Assembly: GCA_963716735.1 (NCBI GenBank)
Contig: OY970321.1
Coordinates: 2,232,001-2,296,000 of the forward strand
Reading direction: 5' to 3'
Length of the DNA stretch: 64,000 nt
Origin: VRUE01 sp963716735
GTDB taxonomy: Bacteria; Actinomycetota; Thermoleophilia; Solirubrobacterales; 70-9
Shown: positions 50,789 to 59,042 of the stretch, piece by piece
Layout: the number at the start of each line of letters is the position of its first letter
How positions within the stretch are numbered: the stretch's first letter is position 1
Position numbers and translations under genes: made by a program
The notes under the pieces: model-generated
The model's input: the letters and a program-made list of their open reading frames with translations, nothing else
Told to the model about the DNA's origin: nothing
Database searches by the model: none

Positions 50789-52201
50789 ATGCACGGCAGG
50801 CGCACGAAGATCATCGCGACCGTCGGCCCGGCGAGCTGGGACGACGACATTCTCGTGGGGTTGATCGAGGCCGGTACTGACGTCTTCCGGCTCAACTTCT
50901 CCCACGCCGATCGCGAGCGCCACGCCCGCACGATCGAGTCGATCCGGTCGGCGGCGAAGCGCGCCGGGCGTGAGGTCGCGGTGCTCGGCGACCTGCCCGG
51001 GCCGAAGCTGCGGATCGGTGAGCTGCGCAACGACGTCGCCGAGCTGGAGACGGGGATGCACGTGAAGCTGACGGCGCGGGCGGTCGAGGGGGACGCGGAG
51101 ACGATCCCGGTCGATTGGCCCGGGGTCGGCTCGCTGCGCGAGGACGAACTCGTCTACCTGGCCGACGGGTCGATCCGCCTGCGTGTGCGCGAGCCCGAGG
51201 ATGGCGGGGTCGATGCCGAAGTGGAGGTGGGGGGCACGCTCTCCTCCCACAAGGGGATGAACATCCCCGGCGTCACCACGCGCGCCGCCACCGATGGCGA
51301 CCTCGGCTGGGTCGAATTCGCCGTGGAGAACGGAATCGACCTGCTGGCGATGTCCTTCGTCTCCACTGCGGCCGACCTCGAGCCGGTCGTCGAGAAGCTG
51401 CACTCACTCGGCTCCGACATTCCCTTGATCGCCAAGATCGAGAAGCAGCAGGCGGCCGAGAACGCCGAGGACATCGTCCGCGCGGCGAGCGGGGGGATCA
51501 TGGTCGCCCGCGGCGACCTCGGGATCGAGCTGCCCCTGGCGCAGGTTCCGGTGGTGCAGAAGCGATTGATCCGGGCGGCGGGCCGCCGCTCCAAGCCGGC
51601 GATCACGGCGACGCAGATGCTCGCCTCGATGGTCACCGAGCGCCGCCCGACCAGGGCCGAGGTGACCGACGTCGCCAACGCGATCTTCGACGGCACCGAC
51701 GCCGTGATGCTCTCCGAGGAGACCGCGGTCGGTCAGCACCCGATCGAGGCGGTGCGGGTCATGGACCAGATCGCTCGCGCCACCGAGCCCGATCTTCCCT
51801 ACGGCGAGTGGCTGTTCACCCGGACCGACCAGGCGACCCAGGACGTTGCCGACTCCGTCGCTCAGAGTGCGGTCGGCGCCGTCTACCGGCTCAACCTCGC
51901 GGCGATGGTTGTGCCCACGACGAGTGGCCGCAGCGCCCGCCTCGTCTCCGCCCACCGCCCCAACGTGCCGGTGCTGGCGATCTCGCCGCGGGCCGAGACC
52001 GTACGCCGCCTGAACCTGCTCTTCGGCGTCACCGCGATCCACAGCGAACACGAGGCCGAGGTGCGCAGCCTGCTCGACGATTGCGCCTCGCTGGCGGTGC
52101 GTCATGGCGTCGCCAAGTCCGGCGATCTGATCGCGATCGTCGCCGGCATGCCGGACCAGGAGCTGGGCACGAACCTGTTCGAGGTCCATCGCGTCCCCTG
52201 A
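50789..52201 (+). CDS. pyk: Pyruvate kinase
   Basis: 470 residues. TKIIATVGPASWDDDILVGL, VFRLNFSHADRERHARTIES, GDLPGPKLRIGEL, PLIAKIEKQQAAENAEDIVR (catalytic Lys), MVARGDLGIELPL (metal ligands), KPAITATQMLASM and the Glu-rich AVMLSEETAVGQHPIEAV identify it. It makes pyruvate and ATP from PEP and ADP in glycolysis. The C-terminal regulatory domain is complete. The gene has a short leader after TACAGT; an operon with the next genes is possible but they have their own -10-like box. Confidence 0.96.
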   Translation: MHGRRTKIIATVGPASWDDDILVGLIEAGTDVFRLNFSHADRERHARTIESIRSAAKRAGREVAVLGDLPGPKLRIGELRNDVAELETGMHVKLTARAVEGDAETIPVDWPGVGSLREDELVYLADGSIRLRVREPEDGGVDAEVEVGGTLSSHKGMNIPGVTTRAATDGDLGWVEFAVENGIDLLAMSFVSTAADLEPVVEKLHSLGSDIPLIAKIEKQQAAENAEDIVRAASGGIMVARGDLGIELPLAQVPVVQKRLIRAAGRRSKPAITATQMLASMVTERRPTRAEVTDVANAIFDGTDAVMLSEETAVGQHPIEAVRVMDQIARATEPDLPYGEWLFTRTDQATQDVADSVAQSAVGAVYRLNLAAMVVPTTSGRSARLVSAHRPNVPVLAISPRAETVRRLNLLFGVTAIHSEHEAEVRSLLDDCASLAVRHGVAKSGDLIAIVAGMPDQELGTNLFEVHRVP

Positions 52202-52220
52202 CCGGTAGGCTGCCGCGCCA

Positions 52221-52688
52221 GTGACCGACTTCGACGCGATCGCGCAGGGGATGACGCAGGCGGTGCCCTTTGCCGGGTTCCTCGGCCTGGACATCACCAG
52301 CGTCGCCGAGGGTGAGGCGGTCGTGGTGCTGCCCGAGCGCCCGGAACTGACCAACCACGTCGGCTCCCAGCACGCCGGCGCCCTCTTCACCGTCGCCGAG
52401 GCGGCCTCCGGTGCGGCTTTCGTCGGTGCCTTCGCGGAGCGGCTCGGCGAGGTGACGCCGCTCGCCCGCAGCGCCGAGATCTCCTACAAGAAGATCGCCA
52501 AGGGACCGATCGAGGCAACCGCGAAGCTGGGAGTGCCGGCCGCCGAGGCGCTCGCCGCCCTCGACGCCGAGGGCAAAGTCGAGTTCCCCTGCGAGGTCGA
52601 GCTCGCCGACGGCTCCGGCACGCAGGTCGCGACTGCGACGGTGCACTGGCACGTGCGGCTGAACAAGCCGGCCGCAGCCGAGGCATGA
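52221..52688 (+). CDS. Hotdog-fold thioesterase-like protein (DUF4442/PaaI type)
   Basis: 155 residues from GTG 52221, with TAGGCT 9 bp upstream. PFAGFLGLDITSVAEGEAVV, LTNHVGSQHAGALFTVAEAA and RSAEISYKKIAKGPIEATAK match the acyl-CoA thioesterase hotdog fold, with the helix after HAGALF. It probably hydrolyses acyl-CoA; the substrate is unknown. Its stop overlaps the start of the crotonase gene (ATGA), so the two form a unit in CoA-ester metabolism. Confidence 0.8.
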   Translation: MTDFDAIAQGMTQAVPFAGFLGLDITSVAEGEAVVVLPERPELTNHVGSQHAGALFTVAEAASGAAFVGAFAERLGEVTPLARSAEISYKKIAKGPIEATAKLGVPAAEALAALDAEGKVEFPCEVELADGSGTQVATATVHWHVRLNKPAAAEA

Positions 52689-53461
52689 GCCTCGTCCGGC
52701 TCGACCGCGACGAGGCGGGCCTTGCTGTCGCGACCTTCGACAGTCCGCCGCTCAACCTCTTCAATCGCCGGCTGTTCGAGGACCTGCAGGCCGCGGTCGC
52801 CGCGGTTGAGGCCGATCCTCCCCGAGCGCTCCTCTTCCGCGCCGAGGGTCGCGCCGTCTCCGGCGGCGTCGACGTGCACGAGTTCGATGGCCTCACCCCC
52901 GAGCAGGCAAGCCGGCTCTGGGACGAGCTGATCGGCACCGTCGAGCGGGTCGAAGCGCTGCCGCTGCCGGTCGTCTTTGCCGCCCACGCGCTCACCCTGA
53001 CCGCGGCGTTCGAGCTGGCCCTCGGCTGCGATCTGATCCTCGCCGCCCGCTCGGCCCAGTTCGGCCTGGTCGAGAAGGTCGTCGGCCTGACCCCCTCGAT
53101 GGGCGGCACCCAGCGGCTGGCCGAGCGCGCCGGCAGCGGTCGCGCCCGCCACTTCGTGATCAGCGGTGAGCTTTTCGGCGCGGAGGAGATGGAGCGCTGG
53201 GGCGTGGTCAACCTTCTCTTCGACGACGACGGCTTCGACGGCCGCGCTCGCGCCTACGCCGCCGAGCTGGCCGCCGGCCCGACCAAGGCTCACGCGATGA
53301 CCAAACACATCCTGCGCCGCTTCCGCGAGGGCGGCATCCCGGCGGCCGACCAAGCGGTGCGCGACGACGCCGGCGATCTCTTCGCCACCGAGGACCTGCA
53401 AGGCGCCGTCAAGACGTTCCTGGACAAAGGCCCCGGCCACGCCGAGTTCCAAGGCCGCTGA
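52685..53461 (+). CDS. Enoyl-CoA hydratase/isomerase (crotonase) family protein
   Basis: 258 residues. LRLDRDEAGLAVATF-type opening strands, ALLFRAEGRAVSGGVDVHEF (first oxyanion-hole segment), AAFELALGCDLILAARSAQF (second) and GLTPSMGGTQRLAERAGSGR are crotonase hallmarks. The SGGVD motif is slightly atypical and the two catalytic Glu positions cannot be assigned with certainty, so hydratase, isomerase or hydrolase are all possible. It is coupled to the thioesterase gene upstream. Confidence 0.85.
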   Translation: MSLVRLDRDEAGLAVATFDSPPLNLFNRRLFEDLQAAVAAVEADPPRALLFRAEGRAVSGGVDVHEFDGLTPEQASRLWDELIGTVERVEALPLPVVFAAHALTLTAAFELALGCDLILAARSAQFGLVEKVVGLTPSMGGTQRLAERAGSGRARHFVISGELFGAEEMERWGVVNLLFDDDGFDGRARAYAAELAAGPTKAHAMTKHILRRFREGGIPAADQAVRDDAGDLFATEDLQGAVKTFLDKGPGHAEFQGR

Positions 53462-53528
53462 CCAGCGCCATTCGGCCGTCTCGCGGCGGTCGAAAAGGGC
53501 TGTAATAAACAGCACAGTTTTCGGCTAT

Positions 53529-53557
53529 TTGGCCTGGAGTGACGAGGCGCATACCAT
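53529..53557 (+). promoter_or_regulatory. Promoter of the 53.5-kb plus-strand cluster
   Basis: TTGGCC (53529-53534), 17 bp, TACCAT (53552-53557), then 6 bp to the ATG at 53564: a complete two-box promoter with an expected start at the ATG, hence probably leaderless. Confidence 0.6.
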
Positions 53558-53563
53558 CCCCCG

Positions 53564-54295
53564 ATGGCTCCTAGCTGGAAGACCTACACGAAAGAGATCT
53601 ACAGGCGCATCCACTACCTCGCGACCTGGCCCCCGACCAGGAAGTTGGAGGTGGGCGACATCGTCGTGTTCGAGGGACGCTCGCCCGAGCGCCGGCTCTC
53701 GCTGTCCGAGCTCGGCTGCGATTTCGAGGTGCGGAGCGAACCCGACCTGCGCAACCGGGGCTGGGCGACCAAGCGCTCGATCAGCGTGCAGCCGGGAGTG
53801 GGGGCGTCGGTCCCGGTCCATCCCGGCTTGAAGCTGGGGGGCGCTCTGCGGCTGACCTTCGAGCGGAGGCACGGCTTCGTGCTCCGGGTCGAGCGCAGTC
53901 GCGAGCAGACGATGGAGCGCCTCGACCGCATCGACAACGAGATCTTGCGCCTCCATCAGGCGGGAGAGTGGCAGAGGGACTGGCGACTGGTCACCCATGT
54001 GGTCCACGCCGAGAAGATGATGATGCTGCTGTCTGAAGACCGGGACGTTAGCGCTGACTTATCTGTCTCCGCCGGCATCGGGGCCGACGCGCTCTCGCTG
54101 GCGCGGGCAGAGGGAGACGTCGAGCTGGTGCGGAAGGGCGACGGGCTCGACTACGAATTCGGCGACAACACCACTCCCCTCTACCTCGCGCGACGAGTGA
54201 AGCGGTTCCTCGGCAGGGGCACCAAGCAGGTTGGCAAGCGCGGCCGCGCCCGATCGGGCCTGGGGGAGTTCGGTGTCTTCGAAGAAGAATTCTGA
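53564..54295 (+). CDS. Unknown protein, first gene of the STAS/GHKL cluster
   Basis: 243 residues; I do not recognise the family. Visible features: RKLEVGDIVVFEG near residue 30, a stretch LRNRGWATKRSISVQPGVGA with alternating small residues, GLKLGGALRLTFERRHGFVL, then an Ile/Leu-rich helix (ERLDRIDNEILRLHQAGEWQ) and DWRLVTHVVHAEKMMMLLSE. The C-terminus is basic. The beta-rich amphipathic plan could suit a membrane-active or ligand-binding protein, but this is speculation. Its end overlaps the ATPase gene by 23 bp, so the products probably work together. Confidence 0.55.
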   Translation: MAPSWKTYTKEIYRRIHYLATWPPTRKLEVGDIVVFEGRSPERRLSLSELGCDFEVRSEPDLRNRGWATKRSISVQPGVGASVPVHPGLKLGGALRLTFERRHGFVLRVERSREQTMERLDRIDNEILRLHQAGEWQRDWRLVTHVVHAEKMMMLLSEDRDVSADLSVSAGIGADALSLARAEGDVELVRKGDGLDYEFGDNTTPLYLARRVKRFLGRGTKQVGKRGRARSGLGEFGVFEEEF

Positions 54296-55196
54296 GGCGG
54301 CGGTCGCCAACGGAGGGGAGCCCGGCAGCCTCGAAATGCGGCTGCGTGGCGGGCGGTATCCCCAGCTCCGTTGGGGCGAGCGGGTGCCCCTGCACGAGGC
54401 CGCGCCGGGTGGGGTGCGCATAGACCTCAGCGAGCTCGAGTTCGCTGAGCCGACGCTGGCGCTGCGCCTGGCGGCATCCTCGGCGGTGCACGAGGAGGCG
54501 GAGGTGCCGTTCGAGATCGTCCCTCCAACCGACGCCTCCGTGCGCAACTACCTCGCTCGCACTGGCCTCGCCGAGGCGATGGAGTTGGAGCCCTGCGATT
54601 GCGGCCCAGACGTCCTCATTCCGGTGACCCGGATAGCCAAGTCCCAGGAGGTGGACCCGCTGGGCGAACGGCTGCAGAGATTGCTCAAGGACGATCCGGC
54701 GCACGTGGCCTCGGTCAGCGACGCCGTGATGAGCGCCTTCTCGGAGCTCTGCGACAACGCCTGCACCCACGGCCGCAGCAAGCACGGCATGTTCCTCCTG
54801 GTGCAGCGACTCGGCGCCCGCCTGGTGCTGGCGGTCGGCGACCTCGGAGAGGGGATCCCGGAGCGCCTCAGCGAGGCCAATGCCGAGCTCGCCGGGCTCG
54901 ATCAGGCCAGCTTGATCGACAAGGCCCTGGAGCGGGGGGTGACCTCGATCGACCGCAAAGGACGGGGAAAGGGCCTGCCCGACCTGATCGACGCGATCCG
55001 CGAGGCGGAAAGTGCGAGGTCGGAGCTCCGCATCTGGTCCGGTGAAGGTAGGGTCATCCTCCGTTATCCGACGAGCCGTCGCGAAGCGCGGATCGTCGGG
55101 GCCCGCACGCCGGGCACGTGGGCGGAGGTCGTACTGTCGTCGAGCGGCAACGGTGGTTTCTCGGGACCGCGCCAAACGGTGACGACAGGTCGGTGA
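54273..55196 (+). CDS. STAS-like plus GHKL ATPase (anti-sigma-type) protein
   Basis: 307 residues from GTG 54273, preceded by a GGGGGAG ribosome site. Residues ~48-100 look like a STAS fold (GVRIDLSELEFAEPTLALRL). Residues ~145-250 form a GHKL/HATPase_c domain: N box FSELCDNACTHGRSKHG (157-172) and G1 box VGDLGEGIP (188-196), then RGKGLPDLIDAI as lid and G2. There is no phospho-acceptor His domain or receiver, so it is closer to SpoIIAB/RsbW serine kinases than to sensor kinases. It probably binds or phosphorylates the STAS-like partner encoded next. Confidence 0.8.
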   Translation: MSSKKNSEAAVANGGEPGSLEMRLRGGRYPQLRWGERVPLHEAAPGGVRIDLSELEFAEPTLALRLAASSAVHEEAEVPFEIVPPTDASVRNYLARTGLAEAMELEPCDCGPDVLIPVTRIAKSQEVDPLGERLQRLLKDDPAHVASVSDAVMSAFSELCDNACTHGRSKHGMFLLVQRLGARLVLAVGDLGEGIPERLSEANAELAGLDQASLIDKALERGVTSIDRKGRGKGLPDLIDAIREAESARSELRIWSGEGRVILRYPTSRREARIVGARTPGTWAEVVLSSSGNGGFSGPRQTVTTGR

Positions 55197-55241
55197 TGTA
55201 CCGTCAATGGTCAAGACGGTGAGGATCAAAAGGAGGACGGT

Positions 55242-55550
55242 ATGCGCTTCTTGATGGCACAGAGAGGATCGGTTTTTTCAACCCAGGATCGTGCTGTCCG
55301 TCTACTCGCTGAACTCGAGGAGGAGGAGGCTCGCCGTAATGCCGGTGATAATGAGCTGATCCTCGACTTCTCCGACGTTGAGCACATCGGCCCTTCCTTC
55401 GCGACGGCCTTCGTCGCCCGAATCTTCATCGAACGGCGTGAAGCCGATCTCCCCCGGCCGAGGATCGAAGATGCGATCGACGTCGTCCAGGCGAAGATCG
55501 ACGCGGCGCTCGCCGGCACCGAGGCGTCGCCCCAGAGCCTCGCCGCCTGA
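55242..55550 (+). CDS. STAS-like DUF4325 protein
   Basis: 102 residues with an excellent AAGGAGG site. ELILDFSDVEHIGPSFATAF matches the DUF4325 core (LDFxxVxxixxSFAxal), a STAS-like fold that commonly accompanies GHKL ATPases. The Ser in GPSFA is the candidate phosphorylation site, by analogy with SpoIIAA. By inference it is the partner-switch antagonist of the upstream ATPase. It ends 45 bp from the convergent P-loop gene. Confidence 0.75.
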   Translation: MRFLMAQRGSVFSTQDRAVRLLAELEEEEARRNAGDNELILDFSDVEHIGPSFATAFVARIFIERREADLPRPRIEDAIDVVQAKIDAALAGTEASPQSLAA

Positions 55551-55595
55551 GCCCGGCGCGAAAAGGTCCCTGCCCCTGTAATTCTGGCCCTTCGG

Positions 55596-56360
55596 CTAGG
55601 CGCTGAAGGCCCTGTATTTCTGGTCCAGCGCCCGGACCTTCTCGTCGAGCAACCGGCTGAGATCGGCGAGGGTGGCGTTGTTGTCGACCGGGGTCACCGA
55701 GGTCTCCTCCATCAGCCCCTCGACTTCTTGGCCGAAGCCCTTGGTCCAGGGGTTGTCGTGGCCGTGCAGGTCGCGGCTGTCGATCTCCCGCTTGAAGATC
55801 TCAAGGTCGAGGTCGTCCGGCACGGGCTCCAGATGGCTCAGTTCGCTCATGCCGACCCCGGATTCACGGGCCCGGTGCAGGCGCCACTCGTCGGAGGCGA
55901 CGATGCGAAGGTGGGCGAAGCGCCCAAGTTTTTCGAAGAGCCGAAGCTCCTCGCGCCGTTTGAAGCCGCCGACGGCGATGCGCCGCATCGGCTCGATCGC
56001 CCCGCGCTGGTCGAGATGGTCGCGGTGGATGCGCCGCAACGTCTTGCGCGCCAGGTAGGCGGGGTCTTCGAAGTAGGCGCGCAGCTCGTCGCCCAAGTCC
56101 TGCAGGTGGTAGCGAGGCTCGAGCGGCACCCCGAGCCTCATCGCTTCCTCGCGCAGGGTCGTCGCCAGGCTGTACAGCTCGAAGCTCCTCTTTTCGCTCA
56201 GGTGGGCCAGGGCCGAGGACTTGCCGGCGAATCGCTCGCCGCTGATGCCGATCACGTAGCGGACCGAGAAGGGAACCACCCAGCGCAGGTCCTTATCCCG
56301 GTGGAGGCGGGAGAACTCGGGGCGGAACTGGTTGTTGTAGCGACGGTCGTCGACGCTCAA
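55596..56360 (-). CDS. P-loop protein resembling nucleoside/deoxynucleotide kinases
   Basis: 254 residues. YVIGISGERFAGKSSALAHL carries a Walker A (GxxxAGKSS) near residue 38-45, followed by a strand-helix (FELYSLATTLREEAMRLGVP) typical of dNMP- and dephospho-CoA-kinase-like folds. FAHLRIVASDEWRLHRARES is a later strand with an R/H-rich lid-like segment. There is no Walker B of AAA type. The substrate is unknown; being last in an operon with dCTP deaminase suggests a (deoxy)nucleotide. Start and upstream stop overlap (ATGA). Confidence 0.6.
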   Translation of the reverse strand: MSVDDRRYNNQFRPEFSRLHRDKDLRWVVPFSVRYVIGISGERFAGKSSALAHLSEKRSFELYSLATTLREEAMRLGVPLEPRYHLQDLGDELRAYFEDPAYLARKTLRRIHRDHLDQRGAIEPMRRIAVGGFKRREELRLFEKLGRFAHLRIVASDEWRLHRARESGVGMSELSHLEPVPDDLDLEIFKREIDSRDLHGHDNPWTKGFGQEVEGLMEETSVTPVDNNATLADLSRLLDEKVRALDQKYRAFSA

Positions 56361-56932
56361 CGCTCCTCCCCCGCCGTTGCCTCTCCGGCCCCGGCCTCCT
56401 CCGCGCGCTCCTCGGCCTCACCGCCCCCACCGCCGGGCTGGCGGACGACCTCGAAGAACATCACCTGGGCGATGCGCAGTCCGACGTAGAGCACGATCGG
56501 CACCGTCCCGACATTCGCCAGCTCGAGCGTGATCGTCCCCTGGAAGCGCGGCTGGATCAGGGGCGCGGTCTGGATGACCAGGCCCAGCCTTCCCCAGGAA
56601 GAGCGACCGGCCACCTGACCCGAGATCTCCTTCGGCAGCGTGATGTACTCGAGGGTGCGGGCAATCGCGAACTCGCCCGGGTGCAGGTAGAAGGCGCTTC
56701 CGGGCGGGCGCCGCACGTAGTCCTGGTAGTCCCGCACCCGCTGGGCGATCTCGTCGACGCGCGCCGGGTCGAAGGCGGCGACCCCCGTAGAGCGCCGCAT
56801 GACGACGAAGTCGGGGCCGAGGCGGAGGTCGAGGCTGGCGTCCCCGATTTGCCGCGGATCGACCAGCGGGGTGACGGCGAACTCGCTGTCGGTGTCGAGC
56901 AGCCGGGCCGCGATCTCGAGCTTGGAGAGCAT
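56357..56932 (-). CDS. dcd: dCTP deaminase
   Basis: 191 residues from ATG 56932. DASLDLRLGPDFVV, HPGEFAIARTLEYITLPKEI, GRSSWGRLGL (109-118), FQGTITLELAN with the likely catalytic Glu137, and LYVGLRIAQVMFFEV are the Dcd trimer signatures. It converts dCTP to dUTP (or dUMP if bifunctional). A ~20-residue acidic/Gly extension (GGGGGEAEERAEEAGAGEAT) is unusual. It overlaps the metallopeptidase stop by one base (TGATG) and the kinase-like start by 4. Embedding in this operon, not beside nucleotide-synthesis genes, suggests a specialised role. Confidence 0.9.
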   Translation of the reverse strand: MLSKLEIAARLLDTDSEFAVTPLVDPRQIGDASLDLRLGPDFVVMRRSTGVAAFDPARVDEIAQRVRDYQDYVRRPPGSAFYLHPGEFAIARTLEYITLPKEISGQVAGRSSWGRLGLVIQTAPLIQPRFQGTITLELANVGTVPIVLYVGLRIAQVMFFEVVRQPGGGGGEAEERAEEAGAGEATAGEER

Positions 56933-58497
56933 CAGCTCCTCTCCGGGTGGTTGAGGCCGTCGAGCCGTTCGCGTGCCTCGCCGAGTTGGATGTGGAGGTT
57001 GGCCAGCTCGACGCTGCCGCGAATGTAGGAGTTGAACTTGATCCAGTCCTTGGCGATTCCACGCCTTTCGGGGATCGTGCGCAGCGCTTCGTGCTCCGTC
57101 GAGAGCGCCTCGCCGGCGAGCCAGTACGCGTAGGCGCCGTTGAAGATCGACTGCCACCCGATCGGTTCCGACCAGTCCTCTGGCACCTTCTCGAGTGGGG
57201 CTCGCTTGCCAGGGTCGCGGGCTTTGATTCGCTCGGCCGGAGGGATGCCCGCCTGGAGCTTCTGCCATACGAGCTCTCCTTCTCCGGCGAGGAAGCTCGG
57301 CAGGTAGCGGGCCTGGCCGAGCACTTTGGCCACCATCTTCTCCTCCTCCACCCTCGTTAGGGCGGCGTCGATCAAGTCTCGTTCCTGCCGGGAGATCTGG
57401 TCCTCGACCGGCGGGAGGGTCTCTTCCAGATCGCTGAGGCTGCGGCGCAGCGTGGTGGCGACCGGTCCGGTCGAATCCTCGGGCAGGTATTCGTCGAGGG
57501 CTTGGGCGATCGCGCGCCGCAGGCGCCAGGTGAGGCCGGGGTGGGTGCCGTAGCCGGGCCCGCCGCGGATCTGGGCCCAGCGGTTGGAAGCCAACTCGAA
57601 ATCGGCCAGGGCGAAGACGTACACGGGCCCGACCATGCCCAGTGCGAGTGCGTCGCAGACGAGCTCTTCGTACCAGCGGCGGGTTCGGTCAATCGCTTCG
57701 GTGGTCCTGCCGTCGACGTCCTTCTCACTCACTCCCGACCCCTCGATCGCCTTCCTCACCGAGTCGTAGTGGTTGGTGATCGCGTCCTCGATCGCTTCGA
57801 TGATCGGCGGGCCGTCGAACCCCGGAGGCTCGTGGTCGACGATGGTGTGGGCGATCTCGTGAGCGATGATCACGTGCCCGAGGGTCTCCGCTTCGAGCTG
57901 CTTGGGATAGGTGATCGCGATCAGCTGCGGCAGGTCGCCCAGCAGGTCGCGCAGCGAGGAGGTGAACTTCTGGGCGATCTGGCGCAGTTCGTCGAGGACC
58001 GAGAGGTCGTACGAGTAGTCGTCGTCGGGCTCGAAGATCAACTCGATCGTCGCCTCCTCGCGCAGGAGGTTCTCGACCAAGCTGGTGAAGGGGAGGGTCA
58101 GCGCTTCGATCTCGCGGCCATGCGGTTCCCGCACAGTCTGGAGGAGGTTGGGGAGGGTGTATTCGAGCGCGTTGATCAGGCCGCCGACGATGTCGCAGAA
58201 GCGTTCGTTTACTTCCTCGTCGTCGCCGTCGGTTTCGAGGCTCGCGTAGAGGTCCCTCGAGCGGACCGTGACCTCGCGCTCCGCCTCGGCGACGATCGTG
58301 CTCATCGCGTCGATCAGGGTGCGCAGCCCGGGAAGATCCTCCCGTTCGGCGTAGGTGGAGCGCAGCGAGTCGAGCTCCTGGCGGAAGTAGCGGATCTTGA
58401 TCAGGGCCCGGCGCAGGACCCGCTGCGAGAGGCCCTCCAGCTGCGGGGGTTCGGGAGCCGGCGGCGCCGACTCCTCCGCCGTGCCTCCCGCGCTCAC
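56932..58497 (-). CDS. Putative zinc metallopeptidase (HExxH) of unknown family
   Basis: 521 residues, soluble, no signal peptide. IIAHEIAHTIVDH (HEIAH at 213-217) is a zinc-binding HExxH, and WYEELVCDALALGM, about 60 residues later (EELVCD 277-282), supplies a plausible third ligand as in gluzincins. A helical N-terminal half (RVLRRALIKIRYFRQELDSL) and a long helical C-terminus flank it. I cannot assign a known family. Cytosolic location and tight coupling to dCTP deaminase hint at regulated cleavage of a partner. Confidence 0.65.
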   Translation of the reverse strand: MSAGGTAEESAPPAPEPPQLEGLSQRVLRRALIKIRYFRQELDSLRSTYAEREDLPGLRTLIDAMSTIVAEAEREVTVRSRDLYASLETDGDDEEVNERFCDIVGGLINALEYTLPNLLQTVREPHGREIEALTLPFTSLVENLLREEATIELIFEPDDDYSYDLSVLDELRQIAQKFTSSLRDLLGDLPQLIAITYPKQLEAETLGHVIIAHEIAHTIVDHEPPGFDGPPIIEAIEDAITNHYDSVRKAIEGSGVSEKDVDGRTTEAIDRTRRWYEELVCDALALGMVGPVYVFALADFELASNRWAQIRGGPGYGTHPGLTWRLRRAIAQALDEYLPEDSTGPVATTLRRSLSDLEETLPPVEDQISRQERDLIDAALTRVEEEKMVAKVLGQARYLPSFLAGEGELVWQKLQAGIPPAERIKARDPGKRAPLEKVPEDWSEPIGWQSIFNGAYAYWLAGEALSTEHEALRTIPERRGIAKDWIKFNSYIRGSVELANLHIQLGEARERLDGLNHPERS

Positions 58498-59042
58498 CGG
58501 CGCAGCAGCCCCGAGCGTTTCGGCGACCGGAAGGTCTCGTCCTGATCGATCCGTTGCAGGCGTCGCAGGAAGGGCTCCACGTCGGCCTCGATGAATTTCC
58601 AGTCGCCCTTTGCGGTCGGCTTGATCCAGTCGTTCTCTTTGACCCCGGTGAGGATCTTCGAGGTCCTCTGCGCCCAGTCGCGCAGTGGCTGCTCCTCTTC
58701 TCCATAGGCGACGTCGATCAGTCGCAGCATTTCTTCGTCCCGGTTGAGCGACGCGAGGCGTTTCGTCCGCTCCGCCCGGGCGCGGCCTTTGGCCGAGCCC
58801 CCTGACGCCGAGTAGGCCGGGTTGACCGCTCGCAGGCCGGAGTCGAGGAGCTCGATGAACTGGTCGAGGCGCTCGCGCGCGTTGCTGTCGGTGAGCTTGC
58901 CGTCTTTGAGGAGGTCCCGCAGGTCCCAGACCAAGTAGCTGGCCATCAGCTGATAGGCGGCCGTGAGGGGGACTTGATTGTTGCGCGGGGACATCGGCGC
59001 TATCGAGTGTGGGGGGCCATTTGAGTTAGTGCGGACCATCAT
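58494..59042 (-). CDS. Unknown protein, first gene of the metallopeptidase-dcd operon
   Basis: 182 residues from 59042; Met17 (58994, MSPRNNQVPL) is an equally good start. It is mostly helical and charged: AAYQLMASYLVWDLRDLLKD, ERLDQFIELLDSGLRAVNPA, a basic stretch (GSAKGRARAERTKRLASLNR) and ENDWIKPTAKGDWKFIEADV. No family is recognised. The stop overlaps the metallopeptidase start by 4 bp, so all four minus-strand genes are coupled. It may be a sensor or adaptor for the peptidase. Confidence 0.55.
   Translation of the reverse strand: MMVRTNSNGPPHSIAPMSPRNNQVPLTAAYQLMASYLVWDLRDLLKDGKLTDSNARERLDQFIELLDSGLRAVNPAYSASGGSAKGRARAERTKRLASLNRDEEMLRLIDVAYGEEEQPLRDWAQRTSKILTGVKENDWIKPTAKGDWKFIEADVEPFLRRLQRIDQDETFRSPKRSGLLRR

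Noticed and set aside
53564..54295. Bacterial gasdermin identity for the unknown protein
   Set aside because: A loose resemblance of strand pattern only; the N-terminal motif I associate with bacterial gasdermins is absent.
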